Below, one piece after another: positions 7,410-15,809 of a DNA stretch of 25,500 bases. A program made the position numbers and the translations under genes. The notes under the pieces are model-generated. The model was given only the letters and a program-made list of their open reading frames with translations, was not told where the DNA came from and made no database searches. Numbering within the stretch: position 1 is the first letter of the stretch; every line of letters begins with the position of its first letter. The stretch is from positions 4,837 to 30,336 of the forward strand of contig DKAT01000025.1 of the NCBI GenBank assembly GCA_002450905.1, in the 5' to 3' direction. The DNA comes from Spirochaetia bacterium UBA6919. Its GTDB lineage: Bacteria; Spirochaetota; UBA6919.

Positions 7410-8945
7410 CTAATAATTTTTCATATAACTATCTACCCTGCGATAGTGAATTGCTTCTAAAAGATCATTTTCTAAAATATCCTCATGATTATTTAAATCT
7501 GCTATGGTTCTGCTAATTTTTAAAATCTTGTCATAAGCCCGTGCACTGAGCTGGAGATTCTCTATTGCTATTTTTAAATGTTGCTGACACGCGGTATTTA
7601 ATTTACTATAGTTATTCAAGTGCTTCTTGGTCATTTGAGAATTGGTAAAAATCCCATCATTTTTAAAACGATGTAACTGTCGATCCCGTGCTTCAAAAAC
7701 TCTTTCACGCTTCTTTGAACTGGATTCTTCTTGTAAAGTCCCTGATAATTCATCGAAAGCCACTTTTGAAACTTCCATTTGAATGTCGATGCGATCTAAT
7801 AAGGGACCTGATATTTTAGATAAATAATTTTTTTTCTGACGGTCATTACACATACACTGGATATTTGGATGATTTAAATATCCACAGGGACAGGGATTCA
7901 TTGCAGCTATGAGCATAAATCGTGATGGAAATGTCACAGTATATTCAACTCTTGAAATTGTCACGCGTTCTTCTTCCATGGGTTCTCTTAAGACTTGTAG
8001 AACGCCCTTTTTAAACTCGGTTAACTCATCTAGAAATAAGATACCGTTATGAGACAAAGAAACTTCTCCAGGTTTTGGGTATGATCCACCACCTATGATT
8101 GCAATATCTGAGGCGGTGTGATGAGGTGCTCTGAATGGTCTTTCCTGGATTATTGCCTCATTTTTTGGTAGCAGTCCAGCCGTACTATATATCTTTGTGG
8201 TTTCAATAGCTTCCTCAAGGGATAATGGGGGTAGTATCGTAGGAATTCTTTTGGCTATCATTGTCTTACCGCACCCTGGTGGTCCAGATAGGAGGAGGTT
8301 GTGATTCCCAGCACAAGCAATTTCTACACCGCGTTTTATATTATATTGTCCTTTGACGTCAGAGAAATCGTAATGATTGCTATAAACTGGTTGAAATAAT
8401 TGAGAAATATCTATTTGATATGAAATCGTTTGAGGTTTAGATAAAATGGGATTAATTTCATCTAGTCTATTTACTGGATAGATATTTAAGTCCTTAACTA
8501 ATGCCGCCTCATTTTTATTACTTGACGGTAAAAAAAGATTTGATATATGCTGTGATTTACAGAGATTTGCGATAAGAAGTGCTCCATAGACATGTCTTAT
8601 TTCGCCGCCCAATGAAAGCTCCCCAATAAATAAGTGATTTCTGTTTTCACTGAAGCGGGTTATTTGTTCGCTGGCTTCTAATATACCAACTGCTATGGGG
8701 AGATCAAAAAAACTCCCGACTTTCTTTAAATGGGCTGGAGCGAGATTTACAGTTATCTTTCGTTTTGGGAATTCATATCCGGAATGGATTATAGCAGATC
8801 GTACTCTCTCACGGGCTTCTTTCACAGCATTATCGGGGAGTCCAACAATATTGAAGGCTGGTAGACCGGATTGGATATCGATTTCTATTTCAATGAAAGT
8901 CGCTTCGACTCCTAATATAGAACAACTGGGTATTGAGGATATCAT
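7410..8945 (-). CDS. comM: YifB/ComM family Mg-chelatase-like AAA+ ATPase
   Basis: 511-residue cytoplasmic protein of the ComM family. ComM of Vibrio is a hexameric helicase that promotes branch migration during integration of transforming DNA; the role in other bacteria is less clear. Domains: a ChlI-type Lon-protease-like N-terminal domain (1-160, with GLPDNAVKEARERVRSA and VNLAPAHLKKVGS), then the AAA+ Mg-chelatase domain with Walker A GPPGCGKT at 221-228, HHTASD, Walker B LFLDEL near 305, and a Cys-rich insertion NPCPCGYLNHPNIQCMC near 355-370 that may bind zinc. The C-terminal domain has the family's LSARAYDKILKISRTIADL. The ATG at 8943-8945 fits the usual start (MISSIPSCSILGVEA), although no strong Shine-Dalgarno is seen. 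It is monocistronic and divergent from the SulP gene. No other competence gene is near. Confidence 0.93.
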   Translation of the reverse strand: MISSIPSCSILGVEATFIEIEIDIQSGLPAFNIVGLPDNAVKEARERVRSAIIHSGYEFPKRKITVNLAPAHLKKVGSFFDLPIAVGILEASEQITRFSENRNHLFIGELSLGGEIRHVYGALLIANLCKSQHISNLFLPSSNKNEAALVKDLNIYPVNRLDEINPILSKPQTISYQIDISQLFQPVYSNHYDFSDVKGQYNIKRGVEIACAGNHNLLLSGPPGCGKTMIAKRIPTILPPLSLEEAIETTKIYSTAGLLPKNEAIIQERPFRAPHHTASDIAIIGGGSYPKPGEVSLSHNGILFLDELTEFKKGVLQVLREPMEEERVTISRVEYTVTFPSRFMLIAAMNPCPCGYLNHPNIQCMCNDRQKKNYLSKISGPLLDRIDIQMEVSKVAFDELSGTLQEESSSKKRERVFEARDRQLHRFKNDGIFTNSQMTKKHLNNYSKLNTACQQHLKIAIENLQLSARAYDKILKISRTIADLNNHEDILENDLLEAIHYRRVDSYMKNY

Positions 8946-9140
8946 ACTATTTTTAACAATTAAATATAATTTTACCTTAGATTTTTTTATAAAAAATAAA
9001 TTATTTACAAAGACTGTTGTTAATGTCCAACAATATTTCGAAAATAAATTAAACAGTGATTGTTGAAATTAAAAGAACAAAATTATCGGATTTAAAAAAT
9101 AACTAAATAATATACTATCAAATAACCTTGAGAATAATAT

Positions 9141-10787
9141 ATGATAAATCGATCTACCCAAACCAATCAATCATCCTATTTATCTACTATTACACCCAAT
9201 ATATTAGCAGGGCTCATTTCCGGTTTGATGACGGTCATCGCCAGTATTTCTTATTCCACCTTAATATTTTCAGGACAATTATCTGGTTTACTCCAAATAG
9301 GAATTGTCAGTGCTTTGATATCAGCATGTATAATTGGTTTTATCATTGCATTTAAGAGTTCATCTATCTATTCTATTGCAGGTCCTGATGCAAATATATC
9401 TGCTATCATGGCTCTCACTGTTACTACTGTATCATCTCATCTTCAGAATCATGGCTCAGCAGAAAGTTTAGTAATCAATGTCTGGATGACACTCGTTATC
9501 TCTACTGTCCTCTCGGGAGGATTCTTATTTCTTGTTGGGTATTACAAATTGGGTTATCTTATACGGTATATTCCTTATCCAGTAATAGGAGGATTTTTAG
9601 CAGGGACGGGTTGGCTATTGTGTATTGGATCTTTTAAAGTGATGTATGGGTATCCCCTTTCTTTAAATTATATCGATAAATTGTTAACTATGGAAAATGT
9701 TTATCACTGGGTGCCAGGAATGATATTTTCTCTGATTCTCTTATTAGTGTTGAGAAGATATAAGCATTTTTTAGTCATGCCGACGTTATTAATTATAGGA
9801 ATAGTGATTACACATATAATTTTATATGCATACAATATATCATTCTTGGTTGCAGAGAAAGAGGGGTGGCTTCTGACATCCTTTCCAGCCGATCTAATAG
9901 GGACAACATACAAATCATTATCCCTATCCCACATTGACTTATCAGCCTTATCTTCTGGGGCAGGTAATTTATTTGCACTTATCATCGTAACAGCCATAAT
10001 CATATTATTAAATGCCGCTAGTATAGAACTTACTACTAAACAGGATGTCAATCTGGATACGGAATTAAAAGTATCTGGTATAGCCAATTTGATTGGAGCA
10101 CCCTTTGGAGCATTAACAGGGTGTACTGCATTGAGCAGGAGTATCCTCAATTATAAGGCTAAGGCATCGACCAGGCTATCGGGGTATGTTTCAGCTATAT
10201 TTTGCGGGCTGGTTATACTGTTATTAGCTCCTAGTCTAAGTCTTTTTCCAAAACCTATTTTAGGGGGATTGTTATTTTATCTGGGGTTCTCATTGTTAAT
10301 TGAGTGGGTCGTTGATGGATGGAAGAAATTATCTCGATTTGATTATTTATTGGTTATAATGATATTATGTATCGTTGGGCTGTGGGGATTTTTACCGGGG
10401 GTGGGAATCGGTTTAGTCATTTCCTGCATGATCTTTGCATTTAATTATAGTCATATTGATGTGATTAAGACATCTTTCAATGGGAAAATATATCATAGTA
10501 ATGTAGAAAGATCATTTTCTGATCAAAAGATTTTAAGAAAAAACGGTGATCAAATATTAATTTATAAATTACAGGGTTATATATTTTTTGGAACAGCATA
10601 TCCATTATTGAGTTATTTTAAACAGATATTTTTAGATAAACGGGAAGGCCCTGTAAAATATATCATCCTGGATTTCTTTGCTATTACCGGTGTGGATTCT
10701 TCTTCGATTCAAAGTTTTAATAAATTAAAAGAGATTCTTTATTCATATCAGGCTGTATTAATCTTTGTAAAATATCGCCTGCTTTAA
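9141..10787 (+). CDS. SulP family anion transporter, SulP plus partial STAS part of a frameshifted gene
   Basis: Inner-membrane transporter of the SulP/SLC26 family, which carries sulfate, bicarbonate or similar anions; the substrate cannot be told from sequence. 548 residues: hydrophobic SulP core at about 15-430 with the family stretch SIAGPDANISAIMA in an early segment, followed by a STAS domain from about 450 with the conserved LDFFAITGVDSSSIQSF. The frame then runs off into VKYRLL and stops at 10785-10787, in the middle of STAS. The missing remainder is found intact in another frame directly downstream (see 10772-11386). A single missing A in the A-run at 10769-10772 would join them into one protein of about 748 residues ending in a cyclic-nucleotide-binding domain, a known SulP architecture. 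The ATG at 9141 has only a weak ribosome site. Confidence 0.85.
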   Translation: MINRSTQTNQSSYLSTITPNILAGLISGLMTVIASISYSTLIFSGQLSGLLQIGIVSALISACIIGFIIAFKSSSIYSIAGPDANISAIMALTVTTVSSHLQNHGSAESLVINVWMTLVISTVLSGGFLFLVGYYKLGYLIRYIPYPVIGGFLAGTGWLLCIGSFKVMYGYPLSLNYIDKLLTMENVYHWVPGMIFSLILLLVLRRYKHFLVMPTLLIIGIVITHIILYAYNISFLVAEKEGWLLTSFPADLIGTTYKSLSLSHIDLSALSSGAGNLFALIIVTAIIILLNAASIELTTKQDVNLDTELKVSGIANLIGAPFGALTGCTALSRSILNYKAKASTRLSGYVSAIFCGLVILLLAPSLSLFPKPILGGLLFYLGFSLLIEWVVDGWKKLSRFDYLLVIMILCIVGLWGFLPGVGIGLVISCMIFAFNYSHIDVIKTSFNGKIYHSNVERSFSDQKILRKNGDQILIYKLQGYIFFGTAYPLLSYFKQIFLDKREGPVKYIILDFFAITGVDSSSIQSFNKLKEILYSYQAVLIFVKYRLL

Positions 10788-11386
10788 AGGAGACTTTTAA
10801 GAAAGGGGGATTTTTAATTTTTCACCCAGATACTAATAATATAGGTACATCATATTGTAAAGAATTTATTGATCTTGATTATGCCTTAGAGTGGTGTGAA
10901 AATAATATTCTCTTACAAGAGAGTTCTGGAAAAGATCCTAAGCCAGAAGGCATTTATGAACACTTGTCATCCATATTTATAGGGAAAGAATATATTCCTC
11001 AACTCATGGAACATCTTGAGAAAATTGATACCACTCCAGGTCAGATAATTTTTAAAGAAGGGGAGCCATCCAATGAATTATATTTTGTAGCAACAGGAAA
11101 ATTAATAGCATCGCGTAATTTAAAGCAAAATCATGTACAAAAACGACTCCGCTCCATGGGTTCTGGAACAGTATTCGGAGAGATGGGGTTGTATCTTGGA
11201 ATTCCACGATCAGCCACAATTACAGTGGAGGAAGCAGGGGTTATCTATAGATTATCCAACGATTCCCTGAAAAAAGTTGAGGAAACAAATAAGGAATTAG
11301 CGAATGAGATTCATCGGTGTTTTATAAGATTGTTATCAGATCGTCTCATGCACACGACAGATGAACTGACCTATTTAATCAGTTGA
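10772..11386 (+). CDS. C-terminal part of the SulP gene: end of STAS plus cyclic-nucleotide-binding domain (frameshifted)
   Basis: Continues the SulP protein in the next frame. From 10772 it reads ISPALKETFKKGGFLIFHPD, the expected end of the STAS domain, then a linker with DLDYALEWCENNILL, a pattern I associate with SulP proteins carrying a cNMP domain. A CAP_ED-type cyclic-nucleotide-binding domain follows (TPGQIIFKEGEPSNELYFV, and a phosphate-binding cassette FGEMGLYLGIPRSATI with the key Glu and Arg). In intact relatives this domain would let cAMP or cGMP control anion transport. The first in-frame start-like codons downstream, such as TTG at 10964, have no ribosome site and fall within the domain linker, so this is unlikely to be an independent gene. 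It ends at TGA 11384-11386. An adenylate cyclase lies 1.3 kb downstream. Confidence 0.75.
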   Translation: MSPALKETFKKGGFLIFHPDTNNIGTSYCKEFIDLDYALEWCENNILLQESSGKDPKPEGIYEHLSSIFIGKEYIPQLMEHLEKIDTTPGQIIFKEGEPSNELYFVATGKLIASRNLKQNHVQKRLRSMGSGTVFGEMGLYLGIPRSATITVEEAGVIYRLSNDSLKKVEETNKELANEIHRCFIRLLSDRLMHTTDELTYLIS

Positions 11387-11471
11387 TTATAAAAAAATAA
11401 TTTTAATTTTATAATATTTCTATTTAAAACTCTTTATATATTATGAGTATGAAAAATATACGAGGTGAAAA

Positions 11472-12200
11472 ATGAATAAATTATTGATACTAAGTATTAG
11501 TCTAATGATTATATATATAAATTGTGGTTATTCTGCTGGTGGGTTATATAAATCAGATGAGTATAAAGAACGAAAGGAATTAAAATATTCATTATTTGGA
11601 AAAAATGATGAGCTTTCAGAAAAAAACATTCGCAGAATATTAAACTCACGAATTAAACTAAAAAAGAAAATGAAATTAGCTGTCATTAGTTTTGAACACG
11701 AAAGCCCCAGAATAACTAATTATTTTGGTTATGATTATCAGTTTAATGAAAAATATTTAAACTTGAATGCTGCATATTTTAATGTTATCCACAATACTCT
11801 ATATAAAACAGGACGATTTATTGAAATAACTATAGTTCCCAAGATATTAATTCCAAAAGAAATGACAATCAATTCCCTGAGACAATTGTCAGTTAGAATG
11901 CAGGCAGATCTCTTTCTAATCTACAAAACGTATAGTAATATTTTTTCAGAACGAAATATATTCTCACCCAATGAAACCAAGGCCTATAGCGCAGTGGAGG
12001 GTGCACTTATTCACACTCCTACAGGAATCATCCCCTTTGCCAGAACGCATAGTGTCATCCATAATGAATATGAAAAACATATAGACAAGAATATTCGTGA
12101 ATTAGAATTGAGAAGCGAGAAAATTGCAACGATTAAAGCATTAAGATTACTAGCCAATGGTATGAGTAATTTTTTTGGCTGGCAAGAGAAAGAAATATAA
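11472..12200 (+). CDS. Probable lipoprotein, unknown function (possible CsgG/LpoB-like fold)
   Basis: 242-residue exported protein. Residues 1-17 form a signal sequence (MNKLLILSISLMIIYIN) followed by C18-G19, a relaxed lipobox of the kind seen in spirochaetes; lipidation at C18 is likely. The mature part begins with a charged helical stretch, then KLAVISFEHESPRI at about 68-80, a small-domain pattern, QADLFLIYKTYS at about 142-153 and a strand pair around TPTGIIPFARTHS. This order (strand-rich segment, then a stress on the protein's ability to provide strand and helix alternation) recalls CsgG/LpoB-like periplasmic lipoprotein domains, but the similarity is weak and only a suggestion. A good ribosome site, GAGGTG, lies 5 nt before the ATG. 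It sits between the cNMP-domain SulP gene and the adenylate cyclase; a functional link is not shown. Confidence 0.6.
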   Translation: MNKLLILSISLMIIYINCGYSAGGLYKSDEYKERKELKYSLFGKNDELSEKNIRRILNSRIKLKKKMKLAVISFEHESPRITNYFGYDYQFNEKYLNLNAAYFNVIHNTLYKTGRFIEITIVPKILIPKEMTINSLRQLSVRMQADLFLIYKTYSNIFSERNIFSPNETKAYSAVEGALIHTPTGIIPFARTHSVIHNEYEKHIDKNIRELELRSEKIATIKALRLLANGMSNFFGWQEKEI

Positions 12201-12681
12201 AAGGTTTCACAATTAATGATCAATTTACAAAAATTATTTTTTAGCTCTGTAGTAAATTAAAGAAGACATTTTAATTATACTGAAAATCATCTTATTTTGA
12301 ACTCGTCAACGGTTGGTGAGCGGAGCTGAACCAACCGTTTTAGAAGTTTATAAATTCAATTATTAAAGATTATTGGTATATATAGACAATCCAATTTGTT
12401 TTAATAGATATTTTCCCAATATATAGAGAATTGAAAGATTAAAAAAATATTCAAGTTGTCATAAAAATCATTCTGAACAGGTTATATCCCAAGAAATGAG
12501 TTTAGAATGTAGATAGAAAATTACGATAGATTTTAGGGGATGATCTAGTAAGAGATACACAATGCATCACTTCCTATAGAGATTTTCCAGCATAAAAATA
12601 TATAGTATCAAATTTGTTTTCACTCGAGTAGTTAGTAATAATATGAAAACAATTCACATATATCTTGTATAATTTAATGTA
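12201..12681. other. Intergenic region (481 bp) between lipoprotein and cyclase genes
   Basis: A+T-rich and without a convincing reading frame or RNA gene. Its one clear structure is the G+C-rich hairpin at 12308-12339. No consensus promoter for the cyclase was identified. Confidence 0.5.
12308..12339. repeat. GC-rich palindromic hairpin, possible dispersed palindrome or terminator
   Basis: Perfect 10-bp arms AACGGTTGGT (12308-12317) and ACCAACCGTT (12330-12339) around a 12-nt loop GAGCGGAGCTGA, followed by TT. It is clearly richer in G+C than its surroundings. It lies about 110 nt after the lipoprotein stop and could end that transcript, but the U-tract is very short. The TGAGCGGAGC-type core resembles the small mobile palindromes dispersed in many bacterial genomes. 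No second copy is in this window. Confidence 0.5.
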
Positions 12682-13989
12682 TTGAATGGAGATACCCATA
12701 TTTATAATAATTGTAAATCATTTAAAGATAAATTTGAGAGCTTCATAAATAAATTAACAAATTTGTCTTTAAAAAATACATCTAAAAATGATTTTCCAGA
12801 AAATAAGAATCTATTGTTTATTATTTTGTTTGGAATTATCATAAGTATCGTGTTAATAATCTTAAGTATTTTATTTAACTTGTGGCCGGCAGTTTTACTC
12901 CCTACTATAATGTTATTATTTTTTATTTTGGCATTTGTATTACTAGTTTATATTGGTTGGACAAAATTACCCGCTTTGATAGGCAATATTTGTGTTTTGA
13001 TATTACCACCAATCTATCAGTGGATGATAGGAGGATTTTCTGCATCAGGCGGATTTATGTTATGGGCATTTGGCTCTCCTATTGCTGCATTAATTCTTAA
13101 ATCAGGGTTAAAATCTTGGTACTATCTTATTGCATTTTTCACAATATGTATAACCAGTATTTATTTTGAAGTTAATTTTCCATTACCAGACATATATATT
13201 AACAAAGCAATTTCCTTTTTTTTTATAATATTTAATAGTTTAGGATTTACTTTTTTTGTATTTTGGGTATCAATTCGATTTATTAGTTCGGAACAGGCTG
13301 CAAAGATTGCACTTAACAAAGAGCATGAATTATTAGTACAGGAAAGAAACCGATCAGAAAAACTTTTATTAAATATTCTCCCAGAACAAATTGCTAATCA
13401 ACTAAAATCTAATCAAGGATTGATCGCCCAATCATATAAGAATGTAACAGTATTATTTGCAGATATTGTAGGTTTTACACACCTTTCAACAAAAATTACC
13501 CCATACGATATAGTTTTATTTTTAAATGATATATTTTCATATTTTGATGATCTTGTAATAAAACATGGTCTCGAGAAAATTAAAACAATAGGTGATGCGT
13601 ATATGGCTGCTGCAGGTATCCCGATTCCTATTATTGAGCCGGAACTAGCCTGTGCCAATTTGGCCTTAGAAATGCTCGATGTTCTTGAGATGATAAACAA
13701 AAATCCATTAATTTCTAAGATGGTTTGTGAGCAGTCAATTAATTTAAGAATAGGAATTCATACAGGGCAAGTTACAGCAGGGGTTATTGGGAAGAATAAG
13801 TTTATTTATGATTTGTGGGGTGACGTAGTAAATACCGCGAGCCGAATGGAATCCCATGGAGTACCAGGTAAAATTCATGTTACTCATGAAGTAAAAATTA
13901 AATTAGATAGCAGATTTGAATTTAGCCCTCCCCAATCTTTAATGATAAAAGGGAAAGGGGTTATGCAAACCTACTTTCTTTTGAAATAA
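12682..13989 (+). CDS. Membrane-bound class III adenylate cyclase
   Basis: Makes cAMP from ATP. 435 residues: a short cytoplasmic start, five or six membrane segments at about 43-205, a short helical linker with LLLNILPEQIANQLK (the usual connector before the catalytic domain) and a class III cyclase domain from about 250 to the end. The metal-binding Asp residues are in VLFADIVGFT and KTIGDAYM; the transition-state residues are in VVNTASRME. The Lys in EKIKTIGD and the Asp in IYDLWGD are the pair that selects adenine over guanine, so adenylate rather than guanylate cyclase is predicted. No HAMP or GAF domain is present; the membrane part may sense a ligand. The start is TTG at 12682: a stop lies four codons upstream in frame and the first in-frame ATG falls inside the membrane region. 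No Shine-Dalgarno is evident. A likely local target is the cNMP-domain SulP transporter. Confidence 0.88.
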   Translation: MNGDTHIYNNCKSFKDKFESFINKLTNLSLKNTSKNDFPENKNLLFIILFGIIISIVLIILSILFNLWPAVLLPTIMLLFFILAFVLLVYIGWTKLPALIGNICVLILPPIYQWMIGGFSASGGFMLWAFGSPIAALILKSGLKSWYYLIAFFTICITSIYFEVNFPLPDIYINKAISFFFIIFNSLGFTFFVFWVSIRFISSEQAAKIALNKEHELLVQERNRSEKLLLNILPEQIANQLKSNQGLIAQSYKNVTVLFADIVGFTHLSTKITPYDIVLFLNDIFSYFDDLVIKHGLEKIKTIGDAYMAAAGIPIPIIEPELACANLALEMLDVLEMINKNPLISKMVCEQSINLRIGIHTGQVTAGVIGKNKFIYDLWGDVVNTASRMESHGVPGKIHVTHEVKIKLDSRFEFSPPQSLMIKGKGVMQTYFLLK

Positions 13990-14387
13990 TATTGAAAAAT
14001 TAAATAGGAACAGATATCAGTATTTTAGGAATAATATTCCTGTCTTTTTCCTGTGTTCTTATAATCTTATTAATTTATTTAAAGATAATCTATTTACTTA
14101 TAAGATTAAATTTATTCCTTTGTGATACTGTTATTTGAAAGGTTAAATATTTGTTTGGATATTAAATAAATTGTGAGAGATTAAGTTTATATTTTTTTAT
14201 TCTTGTATAATCTGTATAAAATATCTTTACCAAATGATTAAAAATGAGTTATATTTTCTTGATATTAAAAATAGATATTCAAATTAGTTGTCAAGGGATT
14301 TGATTTTATATGGAATCAAAATTTACTTTTTAAGTATAATTACTATGTTTAATCTGAATATCTAATTTACACAAAGGACAATAATAA
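13990..14387. other. Intergenic region (398 bp) between cyclase and AAA+ genes
   Basis: Very A+T-rich. It contains a small hairpin after the cyclase (14027-14041) and the ribosome site of the next gene. TATAAT occurs at 14335-14340 but no good -35 box lies at the right distance. I see no gene in it. Confidence 0.45.
14027..14048 (+). terminator. Weak terminator candidate after the adenylate cyclase gene
   Basis: Small hairpin with arms AGGAAT and ATTCCT (14027-14041, 3-nt loop), followed after TGTC... by a short T-run at 14044-14049. It is 38 nt after the cyclase stop codon. The stem is only 6 bp, so this is tentative. Confidence 0.3.
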
Positions 14388-15806
14388 TTGCTTATGACAT
14401 CTAGTTTGGGTCTTATAGAATTTTGTATAAAAGATTATAATCATGTTAAAAATAAAGTAATCCAGGAAACAGGTACAAATGGTTTTGAAATGGATTATGA
14501 ATTGGTTCTGTTAATTTATATTTCAACCCATATTGATGGTGTAAATCATGAAGAAGAAGCTAAATATTTGGATTATATATTCAGATATTTTCGTTGGGAT
14601 ATGGGTTATACAAATGGCATTTTAAAGAAGATTCGTGATCAGTCAAAGTATGATTTAGATAATTTTAAGTATGGTAAAAAATATATTGAATTTGCGTCGA
14701 TCTTATATAAACTAGCGTATATAATAGCACGGATTGATGGATTTCTTCACCCAGATGAAAAGGCATATATATTGAATTTAAAGAATTATCTTTTTAGAAC
14801 AGATCTTCATGGGACTTTAAAACGTATTGAGAATGAAATTAGTGAAATAAGTAAGGGTACAATTATTGAAATAGTTGATAATGAATTAAAAAAACATGAA
14901 AATGATAAATTATATGAAAATAACAATCATTCTTCTAATAAAAATGATTCATTTATTGAAAATAATAAGATTCATGAAGATAAGAAAGAAGTTCCAGAAC
15001 CCCAGATAACCTTGGAAGATATTTTAGGTAAATTAAATGAGTTAATTGGTATTCAAGAGGTGAAATTAGAGGTTAACAAATTAGTGAGCTTTCTTAAGAT
15101 TCAGAAAGAACGTGAAAAGCAGAATCTTCCAGTCAATAATATATCCCTGCATCTTGTTTTTACTGGAAATCCTGGTACAGGTAAAACAACGGTAGCAAGA
15201 ATAATAGCAGAGATTTATAAGGTTTTAGGTTTTATGAAAAAGGGTCATCTTGTTGAAACTGATAGATCGGGTTTGGTTTCAAATCATATTGGTGAGACTG
15301 CTATTAAAACAAGAGAAGTTGTGGAAAAAGCTTTAGATGGGATATTATTTATTGATGAAGCCTATTCGTTAGCTTCGGAGAGTAAATCAGATTTTGGAAT
15401 AGAAGCAATTAATACCCTTGTTAAATTAATGGAGGATCATAGGGATAAGATTGCGATTATTGTTGCGGGGTATATTGATGAAATGGATGATTTTATAAAT
15501 CAGAACCCTGGATTACGATCAAGATTTACTACGAAAATTGATTTTCCAGATTATTCGACACAAGATCTATTTGAGATTTTTAAAATGATTTGTAAAAAAA
15601 ATGGTTATATCGTTGAACAGAAAGCAGAGGATAATGTTTTGCATACGATTAATACAGAAGTAAATAGGCGGGATAAATCCTTTGGAAATGGGAGATATGT
15701 AAGAAATCTTTTTGAAAATATCTTAAGGAAACAAGCGCTTCGATTAGTTCAGTTAAGTAATTTAACACGTGATGATCTAATTGTCATTAAAGAAGAGGAT
15801 ATTTAA
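14388..15806 (+). CDS. TerB-like domain fused to a CbbX/SpoVK-type AAA+ ATPase
   Basis: 472-residue cytoplasmic protein. The N-terminal 145 residues look like a TerB-type helical domain: two matching segments, THIDGVNHEEEAKYLDYI (47-64) and ARIDGFLHPDEKAYIL (114-129), each with the Asp-Gly and acidic pattern of TerB metal-binding loops. A Lys/Asn/Glu-rich linker (165-205) leads to a single AAA+ domain of the CbbX/SpoVK/EccA class: Walker A GNPGTGKT at 260-267, Walker B LFIDEA near 320-325, DFGIEAINTLVKLMED, GLRSRF with the arginine finger near 377-379, and GNGRYVRNLFE with sensor 2 near 434-441. CbbX-class proteins are hexameric remodelling ATPases; the target here is unknown. AAAGGA at 14373-14378 is 9-10 nt before the TTG at 14388 and 15-16 nt before an ATG at 14394, so the TTG start is favoured by spacing, though the ATG is possible. 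It converges on the next gene with a 3-nt gap. Confidence 0.8.
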   Translation: MLMTSSLGLIEFCIKDYNHVKNKVIQETGTNGFEMDYELVLLIYISTHIDGVNHEEEAKYLDYIFRYFRWDMGYTNGILKKIRDQSKYDLDNFKYGKKYIEFASILYKLAYIIARIDGFLHPDEKAYILNLKNYLFRTDLHGTLKRIENEISEISKGTIIEIVDNELKKHENDKLYENNNHSSNKNDSFIENNKIHEDKKEVPEPQITLEDILGKLNELIGIQEVKLEVNKLVSFLKIQKEREKQNLPVNNISLHLVFTGNPGTGKTTVARIIAEIYKVLGFMKKGHLVETDRSGLVSNHIGETAIKTREVVEKALDGILFIDEAYSLASESKSDFGIEAINTLVKLMEDHRDKIAIIVAGYIDEMDDFINQNPGLRSRFTTKIDFPDYSTQDLFEIFKMICKKNGYIVEQKAEDNVLHTINTEVNRRDKSFGNGRYVRNLFENILRKQALRLVQLSNLTRDDLIVIKEEDI

Positions 15807-15809
15807 TTA

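Noticed and set aside
8695..9066. Plus-strand open frame of 123 codons overlapping yifB and its upstream region
   Set aside because: It is mostly antisense to the well-supported yifB coding sequence and then runs into A+T-rich non-coding DNA; no ribosome site or recognisable protein.
9704..10150. Minus-strand open frame of 148 codons inside the SulP gene
   Set aside because: Antisense to the conserved SulP core; the composition is that of a shadow frame.
10964..11386. Cyclic-nucleotide-binding protein as a separate gene starting at TTG 10964
   Set aside because: No ribosome site at this TTG, and the same frame upstream to 10772 encodes the end of the STAS domain and the linker, so it is the tail of the SulP gene.
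12201..12681. Search for tRNA or other structured RNA genes in the longer gaps
   Set aside because: No T-arm or acceptor-stem pattern and no CRISPR-like repeat spacing was found in this or the other gaps; only the short hairpins listed.
14225..14233. TTTACCAAA half-site upstream of the AAA+ gene
   Set aside because: Only a single arm with no matching inverted copy nearby; expected by chance in A+T-rich DNA.
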